This document shows, one piece after another, positions 1-7,298 of a DNA stretch of 64,000 nt. The notes under the pieces are model-generated. The model searched no databases. It saw nothing but the letters and a program-made list of their open reading frames with translations, and had not been told where the DNA came from. This DNA comes from Rouxiella aceris (lineage in GTDB: Bacteria; Pseudomonadota; Gammaproteobacteria; Enterobacterales; Enterobacteriaceae). The position numbers and the translations under genes were made by a program. Every line of letters begins with the position of its first letter. The stretch's first letter is position 1. The stretch spans positions 1 through 64,000 of the forward strand of contig NZ_JAADJU010000006.1 of assembly GCF_012933545.1 (NCBI RefSeq). Direction: 5' to 3'.

Positions 1-77
1 GAACTCAGAAGTGAAACGCCGTAGCGCCGATGGTAGTGTGGGGTCTCCCCATGCGAGAGTAGGGAACTGCCAGGCAT
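1..77 (+). rRNA. rrf: 5S ribosomal RNA, 3' part
   Basis: The first 77 bases are the 3' part of a 5S rRNA; the 5' end lies outside the window. The block GAACTCAGAAGTGAAACGCC and the end CTGCCAGGCAT match the enterobacterial 5S consensus. It is the last gene of an rRNA operon transcribed rightward, and a strong terminator follows 11 bases later. Confidence 0.97.
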
Positions 78-88
78 CAAATAAGTGG

Positions 89-118
89 AAAGCCCTGTAC
101 TGACGTACAGGGCTTTTT
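89..118 (+). terminator. rRNA operon terminator
   Basis: Perfect 12-bp stem (AAAGCCCTGTAC / GTACAGGGCTTT) with a TGAC loop, followed by Ts. It lies just after the 5S gene and is typical of an intrinsic rRNA-operon terminator. It also insulates the rRNA operon from the convergent leftward gene ending at 147. Confidence 0.92.
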
Positions 119-146
119 GCTGTTTGTAATTTATGATATTTATCCG

Positions 147-653
147 CTAGCAAACCGCGTCCGGTACCAGCGTCAGCTCGCTTTGCGCGATACCTAACAT
201 CTCACGTAATGTGTCGAGCACCAGATTGTGATCGTCACGTTGCGGTGCGCCGGAAACAGTCACCGTACCTATCTGGCAACCGCTGGTCAGGTAGAGTGGA
301 TAACTGCCGCCAAAGGCGGCATAGTCGCGTAAATTCAAGCCGTAGCGCTGCTCGAGCGTGGTTTTTCGAGACTGCAACATCAGCCCGGCAGCCCAGGAAC
401 TGATGCCAAGAAACGCTACCAGATTACGTTTACGCCGTACCCAGTCAATATTCTCGGCCGTTGCCCCAGGCATTAACGCACTGAACAGGCAAAGATGATT
501 GACGCTAATGTCGATGGCCAGAGCAAATCCCTTGCGTGCGGCTTCACGGTACAATGTATTACCCAGCACCCAGGCATCGTTAGCATCAAAAGTGGAAAAG
601 CGTAGCTGTGCCCGGTGGCTTTCACATAATGCTATCTGTTGGTCCAGCGTCAT
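147..653 (-). CDS. UPF0303 / heme-degrading-domain family protein
   Basis: 168-residue soluble protein of the UPF0303 family (GlcG/HbpS-like fold, often named 'heme-degrading domain-containing'). Family traits visible are the segment ARKGFALAIDISVNH, the RRKRNLV block and the C-terminal GTVTVSGAPQRDDHNLV. No signal peptide is apparent. It is the last gene of a leftward operon behind an MFS transporter (14-base gap) and a 2-hydroxyacid dehydrogenase. Members are often found next to sugar-acid genes, but their biochemical role is not settled. Family assignment is firm; function is open. Confidence 0.85.
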   Translation of the reverse strand: MTLDQQIALCESHRAQLRFSTFDANDAWVLGNTLYREAARKGFALAIDISVNHLCLFSALMPGATAENIDWVRRKRNLVAFLGISSWAAGLMLQSRKTTLEQRYGLNLRDYAAFGGSYPLYLTSGCQIGTVTVSGAPQRDDHNLVLDTLREMLGIAQSELTLVPDAVC

Positions 654-666
654 GATCCATTTCCTC

Positions 667-1974
667 TTATACGCGGTGGAGCTTTTTATCGCTGCTTAGT
701 GTGGCCGCATCTTCCGGCACATGGTCGCATTTCTTCGGCAGGAAGAAGGTCATGGTACCGGCGATAATCAACGATCCCGCCAGTGCACAAACCGCCACGT
801 TTTGCCCGTAAAAGTAGATCATCACGCCTACCAGATAAGGCCCGCAGAACCCGCCGAGGTTACCCAAACCGTTAATCACCCCACGCGCGCTGCCTGCCAC
901 TTCCGGTGCCGCAATACGACTCGGAATTGACCAGAACGGGCTGGTCGCCGCTTTCAGGAAGAAGCCGCACATCACCAGCGCAATATAAGCGGCGATGATA
1001 TTCTCTTTCAGCACCACCGATGCCAGTAAGCAGCCGGCAAAGCAATAGAGTGAAATACGCACCAGGGCTCGACGTTTACCACTGCGGTCACTAAACAGAG
1101 AGATCACGTAGATACCGGCAAGGGTGGCGACAAAAGGCAAGATCGCCAGAACACCCACACCGGCCATATTGGCACCGGTGAGATTTTTGAGGATCGTCGG
1201 TAGCCAGAGGGTGTAGCCATAATCGCCGGTCTGGTAGAAGAAGTTGAGAATGACCAGCTTCATCAGCCCTGAATTGCGGAATACGGCTTTTACTGGCGCA
1301 TTGCTTACCGGCTCTTCTGCCAAATGTGCCTGACGTTCGCGAGCCAGCGTGGTCACCAGATATTCACGTTCGCTCGCCGGGAGCCATTTGGCCTCTTCAG
1401 GACGATCGCTAATAAGAAACCACCACACTATCAGCACAACAAAGGAGAGCAATCCTTCGATAATAAACAGCCAGCGCCAGTCAAATGCTGCAATAATTGC
1501 GCCGGAAACGGGGGCGGTGAGCATACCGCCAAGAGGCGCAAACATCATGACAAAAGCATTTGCCCGACCTACTTCTTTTTCCGGGAACCAGTTACTGACC
1601 ATGGTCAGCACCACTGGCAACATCCCGCCTTCGGCAACGCCGAGAATAAAGCGCAGCACCAGCAACTGATATTCATGGGTTACAAACCCGGTAGCGATAG
1701 ACACAATGGCCCATGCCACTAATGACCAGGCAATAAAACGTTTCCCGCTACCGTTTACCGCAATTCGCCCTCCGGGAATTTGTAAAAACAGATAGCCGAT
1801 AAAAAATATACCACTGGCAACACCGGCCATTTGACTGGTAATACCTAAATCCGTTTGCATACCACCGGGCAAGGCAAAACTAATATTTACCCTGTCCATA
1901 AAAGAAATAATGCAGGCAATAAGCATCGGGGCAATAATTCGCCACCAGCGTGTGCCGGGTATTTTATTATTCAT
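667..1974 (-). CDS. MFS transporter, anion:cation symporter (sugar-acid type)
   Basis: 435-residue inner-membrane carrier with about 12 hydrophobic segments. The N-terminal FMDRVNISFA motif and the R-F-I-L-G-V-A-E-G-G segment near residue 110 are hallmarks of the anion:cation symporter (ACS) family, which carries organic and sugar acids such as glucarate, galactonate or 2-ketogluconate. It lies between a 2-hydroxyacid dehydrogenase and a UPF0303 gene on the same strand, and opposite a gluconate operon. A keto-sugar-acid substrate is therefore the best guess. The exact substrate cannot be read from the sequence; the family call is secure. Confidence 0.88.
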   Translation of the reverse strand: MNNKIPGTRWWRIIAPMLIACIISFMDRVNISFALPGGMQTDLGITSQMAGVASGIFFIGYLFLQIPGGRIAVNGSGKRFIAWSLVAWAIVSIATGFVTHEYQLLVLRFILGVAEGGMLPVVLTMVSNWFPEKEVGRANAFVMMFAPLGGMLTAPVSGAIIAAFDWRWLFIIEGLLSFVVLIVWWFLISDRPEEAKWLPASEREYLVTTLARERQAHLAEEPVSNAPVKAVFRNSGLMKLVILNFFYQTGDYGYTLWLPTILKNLTGANMAGVGVLAILPFVATLAGIYVISLFSDRSGKRRALVRISLYCFAGCLLASVVLKENIIAAYIALVMCGFFLKAATSPFWSIPSRIAAPEVAGSARGVINGLGNLGGFCGPYLVGVMIYFYGQNVAVCALAGSLIIAGTMTFFLPKKCDHVPEDAATLSSDKKLHRV

Positions 1975-2019
1975 ATTTTTCTCTCTGTCGTAGAGGGTAG
2001 AAATAAGCTGAGTAAAAAA

Positions 2020-2970
2020 TTACGCAATGATATTAGGCAAGGGGGCCTGCGCAAAATAAGCCTCGACGTTGGCATACACCACATCGCTCATTTTTTGTCT
2101 GGTTTCATGAGTCGCACTGGCAACGTGCGGTTGCAGTACCACGTTATCGAGAGCAATCAGAGCTGCCGGGACGTTGGGTTCATCTTCATATACGTCCAGT
2201 GCTGCGCCGCCGATAACACCTTTTTGTAACGCGCTAATCAGTGCGCTTTCATCCACCAGGGAACCGCGTGCAATATTGATTAACCACGCGTGTTTGGGCA
2301 TCGCGCTCAATACCGTGGCATCAATAAGCTTCTGATTCTCAGCCCCGGCGGACGCGGCAATCACCAGAAAATCGCTTTCACGAGCAAGGGTATGCAGGTC
2401 GGCACACCACTGGTAGTCCAGCCCGGCGATCTTCTGGCGATCGTTATAAAGGATCTCCATGTCAAAGCCACTCGCCCGGCGTGCAATAGCCTGACCGATA
2501 TTACCCATGCCAAAGATACCAATACGTTTGCTGCTTACCTGGGTTGCCAGCGCAGGGGCGGTGTTAAGCCAGCGCCCTTCACGGACAAATCTGTCGCCCT
2601 GGCATAGCTGACGGGCACCTGCCAGCAATAGCCCCATCGCCAGGTCGGCCACGCCCTGCGTCAGCACGCCGGAAGTGATAGTTACCGCGATATTGCGCGA
2701 ACGGGTGTAATCGAGATCGACGGCATCGGTACCGACACCAAACAGGGCAATCAGCCCAACCTGCGGCAATGCCTGGAGAACATGGTTGCTGACACCAATG
2801 TCACCCCGAGTGACCACTGCCTGTATTGTTGATCCCACTTCTTGCAGGAACGCGTCGGCGTCTGGCTGCTCGTACAGGCGGTAGACCGTAAATGCAGTGG
2901 AGAGTTTGTCCAGCAGGCTGTCGAGGACGGGAGCAATCAGCAGTACGGTTTGGGTAGTTTGAGTATTCAT
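2020..2970 (-). CDS. D-isomer-specific 2-hydroxyacid dehydrogenase (possible 2-ketogluconate reductase)
   Basis: 316 residues, the usual length for NAD(P)H-dependent D-2-hydroxyacid dehydrogenases. The Rossmann motif G-I-F-G-M-G-N-I-G-Q is in the middle of the chain. The catalytic Arg is in NIARGSLVDE, the Glu in DVYEDEPNVP and the His in LQPHVASAT. It is the first gene of the leftward operon with the MFS carrier and UPF0303 protein. Relatives reduce glyoxylate, hydroxypyruvate or 2-keto-D-gluconate. The sugar-acid carrier and the divergent gluconate genes favour 2-ketogluconate reduction to gluconate (inference). No gene symbol is justified. Confidence 0.85.
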   Translation of the reverse strand: MNTQTTQTVLLIAPVLDSLLDKLSTAFTVYRLYEQPDADAFLQEVGSTIQAVVTRGDIGVSNHVLQALPQVGLIALFGVGTDAVDLDYTRSRNIAVTITSGVLTQGVADLAMGLLLAGARQLCQGDRFVREGRWLNTAPALATQVSSKRIGIFGMGNIGQAIARRASGFDMEILYNDRQKIAGLDYQWCADLHTLARESDFLVIAASAGAENQKLIDATVLSAMPKHAWLINIARGSLVDESALISALQKGVIGGAALDVYEDEPNVPAALIALDNVVLQPHVASATHETRQKMSDVVYANVEAYFAQAPLPNIIA

Positions 2971-2980
2971 AGAGTTACCT

Positions 2981-3019
2981 GTTTGAAAGTTTCAGTACGT
3001 CAGATACGTACTATCAAAC
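2981..3019. promoter_or_regulatory. Nested inverted repeat upstream of the dehydrogenase
   Basis: Two nested dyads, GTTTGA...TCAAAC outside and GTACGT-cagat-ACGTAC inside, lie 11-49 bases before the dehydrogenase start. The position fits a repressor operator or leader hairpin for the leftward operon. No regulator is encoded next to it, so the binding protein is unknown. Confidence 0.4.
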
Positions 3020-3605
3020 GGGTTTTTGATTGGTAATTTTGAGATCTGCATCACGCTGAATCGTGTTAAAAAAGCCTGTTACCGTCTACGTGACCGGTAC
3101 GAACAAAACCTCCCTCCGTGCCCGGCAGTTCTCGACATAAGCACAACAAAAAGCTAACAACTTCAGTCGGCTGGCGCAGCTTCAGATGCTTATCTTATCG
3201 TCAGGCGTCAAGGCCGATCGATTTTTTTATCGTTAACAGTTCGTTGATTTTTTTGATTATTATCTTTTTTCTCACTTTGCCTATTTTGTCGTGAGGGGTC
3301 AGAACACTCCCCCTTCGCTGGCCGATAATTCGCTCGTTCTCCCCTACGTGGGATCCAGCCATCACTATGCCGATGGAGGACTTTTATCCCGCTAAAGAGC
3401 GACTTCTGTAACACCCCCTCTTCAGGTGATCTATACCCTGTCTTTATCGGTATAAATCTGGTGCGCCAGCCCCATCATGCCGGGGTTGATCAATATGTAG
3501 ATACCCCTGCACCGACTGGCAATAGCTGTCGCTAACTGCCAGAAAACCCACGAGATCCATTCCTGGCTCACACTAAAGGTAACCCCTATTCGTAACATGG
3601 ATTTG

Positions 3606-3621
3606 AGTGATCTGTATCACA
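3606..3621 (+). promoter_or_regulatory. CRP-like site upstream of idnO
   Basis: AGTGA-TCTGTA-TCACA matches the CRP core (TGTGA-N6-TCACA) at nine of ten positions. It lies about 60 bp before the idnO start, consistent with catabolite control known for E. coli gluconate/idonate genes. Inferred from sequence only. Confidence 0.55.
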
Positions 3622-3679
3622 GTTTGCCGCTGCTAAAAACCGTGAGATAGACAGCACATCATTTGGGCAGGGAATAATC

Positions 3680-4444
3680 ATGAAAGATCTTTTTAGTTTA
3701 AACGGCAAACGCATTTTAATTACCGGCTCAGGTCAGGGGATCGGTTTTGTTATGGCTCAGGGACTGGCGCAATATGGCGCGGAAATTATCATCAATGATA
3801 TTTCAGCAGAACGTGCAGAACAGGCAGCAATGAAATTACGTGATGAAGGCGCAACAGTCTGGACCTCGGTATTTAATGTTACCGATGCCGAATCCGTTGA
3901 AAAAAACATAGCCGATATCGAAAATAATATTGGTACCATCGATGTGTTATTTAATAACGCCGGTATTCAGCGGCGTCACCCTTTTACAGAATTCCCGGTT
4001 GAAGAGTGGAATGCGGTGATTGCCGTCAATCAGACAGCGGTATTTTTGGTATCACAGGCGGTAGCAAAACGCATGGTGACACGCCAGCAGGGCAAAATCG
4101 TCAATATCTGTTCTATGCAAAGCGAACTGGGGCGCGACACCATCACCCCATACGCCGCGGCAAAAGGTGCGGTGAAAATGCTGACGCGAGGTATGTGCGT
4201 GGAGCTGGCACGGCACAATATTCAGGTGAACGGCATTGCTCCCGGCTATTTCCAGACGGCGATGACTCAGGCTCTGGTGGACGACAAGGCATTCACTGAC
4301 TGGCTATGCAAACGTACACCAGCCGCACGCTGGGGCAACCCGCAGGAATTGGTGGGTGCGGCAGTGTTTCTCTCATCAAAAGCATCTGACTTCGTCAACG
4401 GGCATCTGTTGTTCGTCGACGGTGGCATGCTGGTAGCAGTGTAA
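3680..4444 (+). CDS. idnO: Gluconate 5-dehydrogenase
   Basis: 254-residue short-chain dehydrogenase that interconverts 5-keto-D-gluconate and D-gluconate with NADPH. The cofactor motif T-G-S-G-Q-G-I-G is at residues 16-23, NNAG near 93, and the catalytic Y-A-A-A-K near 156-160. The blocks NNAGIQRRHPFTEFP and the C-terminal FVNGHLLFVDGGMLVAV are nearly identical to E. coli IdnO. It is first in an operon with gluconokinase (start 7-10 bases after the stop) and a YhcH/YjgK-type gene, giving a 5-ketogluconate to 6-phosphogluconate route. A CRP-like site lies upstream. No idnD or idnT is in the window. Confidence 0.95.
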   Translation: MKDLFSLNGKRILITGSGQGIGFVMAQGLAQYGAEIIINDISAERAEQAAMKLRDEGATVWTSVFNVTDAESVEKNIADIENNIGTIDVLFNNAGIQRRHPFTEFPVEEWNAVIAVNQTAVFLVSQAVAKRMVTRQQGKIVNICSMQSELGRDTITPYAAAKGAVKMLTRGMCVELARHNIQVNGIAPGYFQTAMTQALVDDKAFTDWLCKRTPAARWGNPQELVGAAVFLSSKASDFVNGHLLFVDGGMLVAV

Positions 4445-4454
4445 GGAGTAGATG

Positions 4455-4985
4455 ATGGCAGGTCAGTGCGTGATTTTAATGGGCGTCTCCGGCACCGGGA
4501 AATCGACGGTAGGGCTGGCGCTGGCACAAGCAATGCAGGCCAAATTTATCGACGGCGACGATCTGCATCCCCGGCAGAACATCCGCAAAATGGCATCGGG
4601 CCAGGCGTTGAATGATGACGATCGCCGGCCATGGCTTGAACACATTTCTGATGTCATTTTCAGCCTTGAGCAGAAAAATGAATCTGGTGTGCTGGTCTGC
4701 TCAGCGTTAAAAAAACGCTATCGCGACCAGTTACGCCAGGGCAACAACAATGTCCGTTTTCTCTGGCTGAAAGGGGATTACGACTGCGTACTGGACAGAA
4801 TGCGCCAGCGGCAGGGGCACTTTATGCCCGAAGCGTTGCTGCAAAGTCAGTTCGCTGCACTGGAGCTGCCCGCAGACGATGAAGTGGACATCATTGCCGT
4901 TGATATCGCCGCGCCGGTCGCCACCCTTGTGTCGCAAAGCCTTTTACTGTTAAAAAACCATGTTAAGCAGGATGTTCTCTTATGA
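4455..4985 (+). CDS. idnK: Gluconokinase
   Basis: 176-residue kinase that phosphorylates D-gluconate to 6-phosphogluconate, feeding the Entner-Doudoroff and pentose phosphate pathways. The P-loop G-V-S-G-T-G-K-S-T is near residues 10-18, then the family blocks FIDGDDLHP and CSALKKRYRD, and GHFMP in the substrate region. An ATG at 4452 is also possible; 4455 is chosen because AAGGAG then sits six bases upstream and the protein begins MAGQ like E. coli IdnK (MAGE). The stop overlaps the next start by 4 bp, so translation is probably coupled. GntK is the alternative paralogue name; the operon with idnO favours IdnK. Confidence 0.93.
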   Translation: MAGQCVILMGVSGTGKSTVGLALAQAMQAKFIDGDDLHPRQNIRKMASGQALNDDDRRPWLEHISDVIFSLEQKNESGVLVCSALKKRYRDQLRQGNNNVRFLWLKGDYDCVLDRMRQRQGHFMPEALLQSQFAALELPADDEVDIIAVDIAAPVATLVSQSLLLLKNHVKQDVLL

Positions 4986-5455
4986 TTATTGATACTTTAT
5001 CTGCAGGTGCCGTTAACCCGATTTATCCGGCTATTATTCGCCAGACGTTACAGGCGATCCTCGACAAAGCGCCGCATACACTGGCCGCGGGAAAATACCC
5101 ATTGCAGGGGGACGGCGTTTTCTTCTCCGTTGTTGAAGGGCATACGCGCCTGCTTGCAGAACAGCGCCCGGAGTTTCATCGTCAGTACATTGATATTCAT
5201 ATCGTGCTGACAGGTGAAGAGGTGATCGGTGCAGGGGTAACCGGCTTGCCGCTGGATCTGAGTGAGCCCTTTAATGTGGCAAATGACCTTGGCTTTTGCC
5301 ATCAGATTGCCAGCGAGACGTTGATCCACCTTCAGCCAGAAGAACTGGCGATAGTCTTCCCGTTGGAGCTGCATCGCCCAATGTGTGCCCTGCAGACACC
5401 GGCAGCATTGCGCAAAATTGTGGTGAAAATCGACGCCGCTCTTCTTACTGCGTAA
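4982..5455 (+). CDS. YhcH/YjgK/YiaL family protein (DUF386)
   Basis: 157-residue cupin-like protein of the YhcH/YjgK/YiaL family, whose members sit in sugar and sugar-acid operons (sialate, idonate, 2,3-diketogulonate). They are thought to act on sugar anomers or bind sugar acids; the reaction is not established. Family features include VVEGHTRLLAEQRPEFHRQYIDIHIVLTGEE (first part), with a metal-binding-like His cluster, and the C-terminal FPLELHRPM. It overlaps idnK by 4 bp and closes the operon before an intrinsic terminator. YjgK is the neighbour of idn genes in some enterics, so that subgroup is most likely. Confidence 0.85.
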   Translation: MIIDTLSAGAVNPIYPAIIRQTLQAILDKAPHTLAAGKYPLQGDGVFFSVVEGHTRLLAEQRPEFHRQYIDIHIVLTGEEVIGAGVTGLPLDLSEPFNVANDLGFCHQIASETLIHLQPEELAIVFPLELHRPMCALQTPAALRKIVVKIDAALLTA

Positions 5456-5489
5456 TAGCGATCGTTTAAGGGCTGTAATTGGCACTTCT

Positions 5490-5525
5490 CGCCCCTTGGC
5501 TTTAATGGCCGGGGGCGTTTTTTTA
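5490..5525 (+). terminator. Terminator after the idnOK operon
   Basis: GC-rich hairpin (CGCCCC-tt-GGC, loop TTTAAT, GGCC-g-GGGGCG) followed by seven Ts, 35 bases after the last stop. It is a clear intrinsic terminator for the gluconate operon. Confidence 0.85.
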
Positions 5526-5682
5526 TAAATATATCTGCAAGAATACCTCGCGAATTTATCCGCCTGCTCCTGATGCTGCCCGTCCTATGGGGATGGACTC
5601 AGTTGCAAGTTTGCAGCAAGGATTAAACAAAGGCATAGGGCGTAAAGCGATTTGTTGAGGAGGGCGTTGGCGCTTAATCTTC

Positions 5683-5946
5683 TTATTTTACTGATTCTTG
5701 GTGCGACTCAGAATAGCCAAGGATCATTTCCGCCAGATCGTCTTCCACGGTATAAAAATAGCAGGCGGGAATTTGCATAACCGAAGCTAACCGGCAGGCC
5801 AGTTCAAAGTCCGGGGTATGAATACCACGCTCATATTGATTCATACGGGCACTGGCCGTTGCCTCATCTATCCCGGCAAGAATGCCTAACCGTTCCTGTG
5901 ACAGACCAGCCTTTAAACGTGCGGCTTTTAAACGATGAGGGAGCAT
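5683..5946 (-). CDS. XRE-family HTH regulator (phage-repressor type)
   Basis: 87-residue protein that is almost all helix-turn-helix. The HTH is at residues 9-40 (L-K-A-G-L-S-Q-E-R-L-G-I-L-A-G-I-D-E). The context NQYERGIHTPDFE is typical of Cro/CI-like regulators. It is divergent from a Nlp/Ner-type regulator with a 21-bp palindrome between them, an arrangement like a miniature phage switch. Small XRE proteins paired with Nlp genes are common in Enterobacterales chromosomes without a phage. Targets beyond the shared intergenic region are unknown. Confidence 0.85.
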   Translation of the reverse strand: MLPHRLKAARLKAGLSQERLGILAGIDEATASARMNQYERGIHTPDFELACRLASVMQIPACYFYTVEDDLAEMILGYSESHQESVK

Positions 5947-6003
5947 GAGGATCCTGATTTTTTGTGTGACTTGTCGAGATTCTCATCTGTGTGCCTTGAA
6001 AAT

Positions 6004-6024
6004 ATACTAAGTAATACTTAGTAT
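6004..6024. promoter_or_regulatory. 21-bp perfect palindrome between xre and nlp genes
   Basis: Half-site ATACTAAGTA, one central A, then its exact complement TACTTAGTAT. It lies 58 bp before the XRE start and 40 bp before the Nlp start and contains a TATACT -10-like hexamer. It is a strong candidate operator for one or both divergent regulators. Confidence 0.7.
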
Positions 6025-6064
6025 TTGATGTATGTGTTTACTCGGAAACTTCACGGAGAAAGGT

Positions 6065-6328
6065 ATGACACCACATCATGACTGGCATCAGGCAGATATT
6101 ATCGCCGCCTTGCGTAAGAAAGGCACCACGTTGGCGGCGCTATCGCGTTCGGCGGGGCTCAGTTCTTCAACACTCGCCAATGTGCTTTCCCGTCCGTGGC
6201 CGAAAGGGGAATGGCTGGTGGCAATGGCACTAAACGTGCACCCTGCAAAAATCTGGCCCAGCCGTTATTTTGATGCTTCGGGAAGATTGCTTGATAGAAA
6301 GGCAAGAGCGGAAAAAGGGAGTGACTAG
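6065..6328 (+). CDS. Nlp/SfsB-family (Ner-like) regulator
   Basis: 87-residue DNA-binding protein of the Nlp family, related to phage Mu Ner and E. coli SfsB. The signature is DWHQADIIAALRKKGTTLAA (residues 5-24), LSSSTLANVLSRPWPKGE and IWPSRY. The ATG at 6065 is chosen over the longer frame from 6032 because GAGAAAGG precedes it and the alignment to SfsB begins there. It is divergent from the XRE gene with a shared palindrome. Ner-type proteins repress by occupying operators in divergent promoters. Its target genes are not evident. Confidence 0.88.
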   Translation: MTPHHDWHQADIIAALRKKGTTLAALSRSAGLSSSTLANVLSRPWPKGEWLVAMALNVHPAKIWPSRYFDASGRLLDRKARAEKGSD

Positions 6329-6374
6329 TGGTGCTTGATTATCGAGGCTGCGATGCCATTACTCCCAGTAAAGG

Positions 6375-6530
6375 ATGCGCAACTTTGACAAAGCCTGCCT
6401 GAACAGCATAGATGATCTTCAACCCATTGAAATTAAGGCACTGAGTGAGAAACTAAACGTCAGCCAGCGGGCTTCGTCCTTTATCTCGACATATTCACCA
6501 GGTCAAATATCAATCAATATTGATGACAAA
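6375..6530 (+). pseudogene. Relic of an XRE-type antitoxin (frameshifted)
   Basis: The frame from 6375 encodes a segment I-E-I-K-A-L-S-E-K-L-N-V-S-Q like the first half of the HTH of HigA-type antitoxins (family pattern E-I-K-A-L-R-E-K-L-N-V-S-Q-A-V-F). After the Gln the frame stops looking like an HTH. The +2 frame then reads F-V-L-Y-L-D-I-F-T-R-S-N-I-N-Q-Y, which continues the pattern and ends at a stop. This reads as a decayed antitoxin with a frameshift around 6467. The original open frame runs to 6587, across the promoter of the next operon, so it is unlikely to be a functional gene. Confidence 0.5.
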
Positions 6531-6572
6531 TCACGCCTCCTGTATATAATGGATATAACTAATATATCCATT
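6520..6572 (+). promoter_or_regulatory. Promoter and operator of the RES toxin-antitoxin operon
   Basis: A consensus -10 TATAAT at 6545-6550, with an ATTGATGACA-like -35 zone at 6520-6528, overlaps an inverted repeat AATGGATAT (6548-6556) / ATATCCATT (6564-6572) with a 7-bp spacer. A repressor on this dyad would block the promoter, the expected autoregulation of a toxin-antitoxin operon. Confidence 0.6.
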
Positions 6573-6590
6573 TGCTCAGCGAGGTGAATG

Positions 6591-7298
6591 ATGGTAGCAA
6601 AAGCGAACACCGTAGGGCGTGAAAACCGATCTTATGAAATCAGAACACTAAGTGGAGATGAACTGCATAATTTAAACACGCATGCAGATTCTGAATATCT
6701 GGTTATCGATCTGGGAAAAGTTAAAGACCGTCGGGCAGATTTTAATAAAACAGTGCAAGTGGCGATGAGTGCAGCAATGAGCGCAGTGTTGGCCTCAATG
6801 CCGGAGTTTGCACCCAGGAAGAGAAAAGTCAAAGAAGCAAGCTTGCCTCAGGCTGTTAACGAGGCAACGGATGCAACTGACAAACAGGCTCGTGCGGCTC
6901 GAAATGCTCTCCGCCGTGAGCAACTTAATGCGCGCATCCTTACCGATTCCGTGTGGTTGACGGCTCGTGAATTATCAGAAAAAGCGAGTTTTAAAAATAC
7001 TAATCCCAGTGCCGGACCAAACCGCTGGAAGGCTGCAGGCACTATTTTTGCGCTACAGTTGAATGGCAAAGACAAATATCCACAATACGCTTTGGATGAA
7101 GGATTTCGCCCGATCCCGGTCGTGAAGCAAGTCATCGCTCTGTTCGGTGAGAAGAAAACCCCCTGGGGTCTTGCCATCTGGTTTGGTTCTGAAAACAGTT
7201 GGTTGGCAGGGAAGAAGCCGAAAGATGTGCTGGCTACTATGCCTAAACAGGTATTGTTGGCCGCCCAGGCGGAAGTGGAGGGCGGAACGCATGGCTGA
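6591..7298 (+). CDS. Putative antitoxin of RES toxin, Xre/MbcA/ParS-type C-terminal domain
   Basis: 235-residue protein just upstream of, and overlapping by 8 bp, a RES-domain toxin gene. The C-terminal third (L-A-I-W-F-G-S-E-N-S-W-L-A-G-K-K-P-K-D-V-L) resembles the Xre/MbcA/ParS toxin-binding domain (pattern W-x8-L-x-G-x-x-P-x-D-x-L). The middle (WLTARELSEKA... NRWKAAGTIFAL) may be a DNA-binding fold. The first 100 residues, including a basic PRKRKVKEA stretch, match nothing I recognise, and the protein is longer than the common ~150-residue antitoxins. ATG 6588 is also possible; GAGG six bases before 6591 favours the latter. Role as antitoxin and autorepressor is inferred from position and the C-terminal domain. 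Confidence 0.75.
   Translation: MVAKANTVGRENRSYEIRTLSGDELHNLNTHADSEYLVIDLGKVKDRRADFNKTVQVAMSAAMSAVLASMPEFAPRKRKVKEASLPQAVNEATDATDKQARAARNALRREQLNARILTDSVWLTARELSEKASFKNTNPSAGPNRWKAAGTIFALQLNGKDKYPQYALDEGFRPIPVVKQVIALFGEKKTPWGLAIWFGSENSWLAGKKPKDVLATMPKQVLLAAQAEVEGGTHG

Larger units (their letters stand above)
2971..3679. other. 709-bp intergenic control region between divergent sugar-acid operons
   Basis: No convincing gene. It holds the dyad at 2981-3019, a CRP-like site at 3606-3621 and scattered AT-rich promoter-like sequence. A 55-codon leftward frame at 3431-3598 is open but has no recognisable family or good ribosome binding site. The length is large for a simple divergent promoter and may include remnants of a lost gene, such as the idn/gnt-type regulator that is absent here. 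Confidence 0.5.

Noticed and set aside
3431-3598. 55-codon open frame on the minus strand in the idnO upstream region
   Set aside because: No recognisable family, no good ribosome binding site, and it overlaps the likely regulatory region; coding is possible but unsupported.
6375-6587. 70-codon frame as a real small gene
   Set aside because: Runs across the -10 and operator of the next operon, and its HTH pattern is broken by a frameshift; listed as a relic instead.
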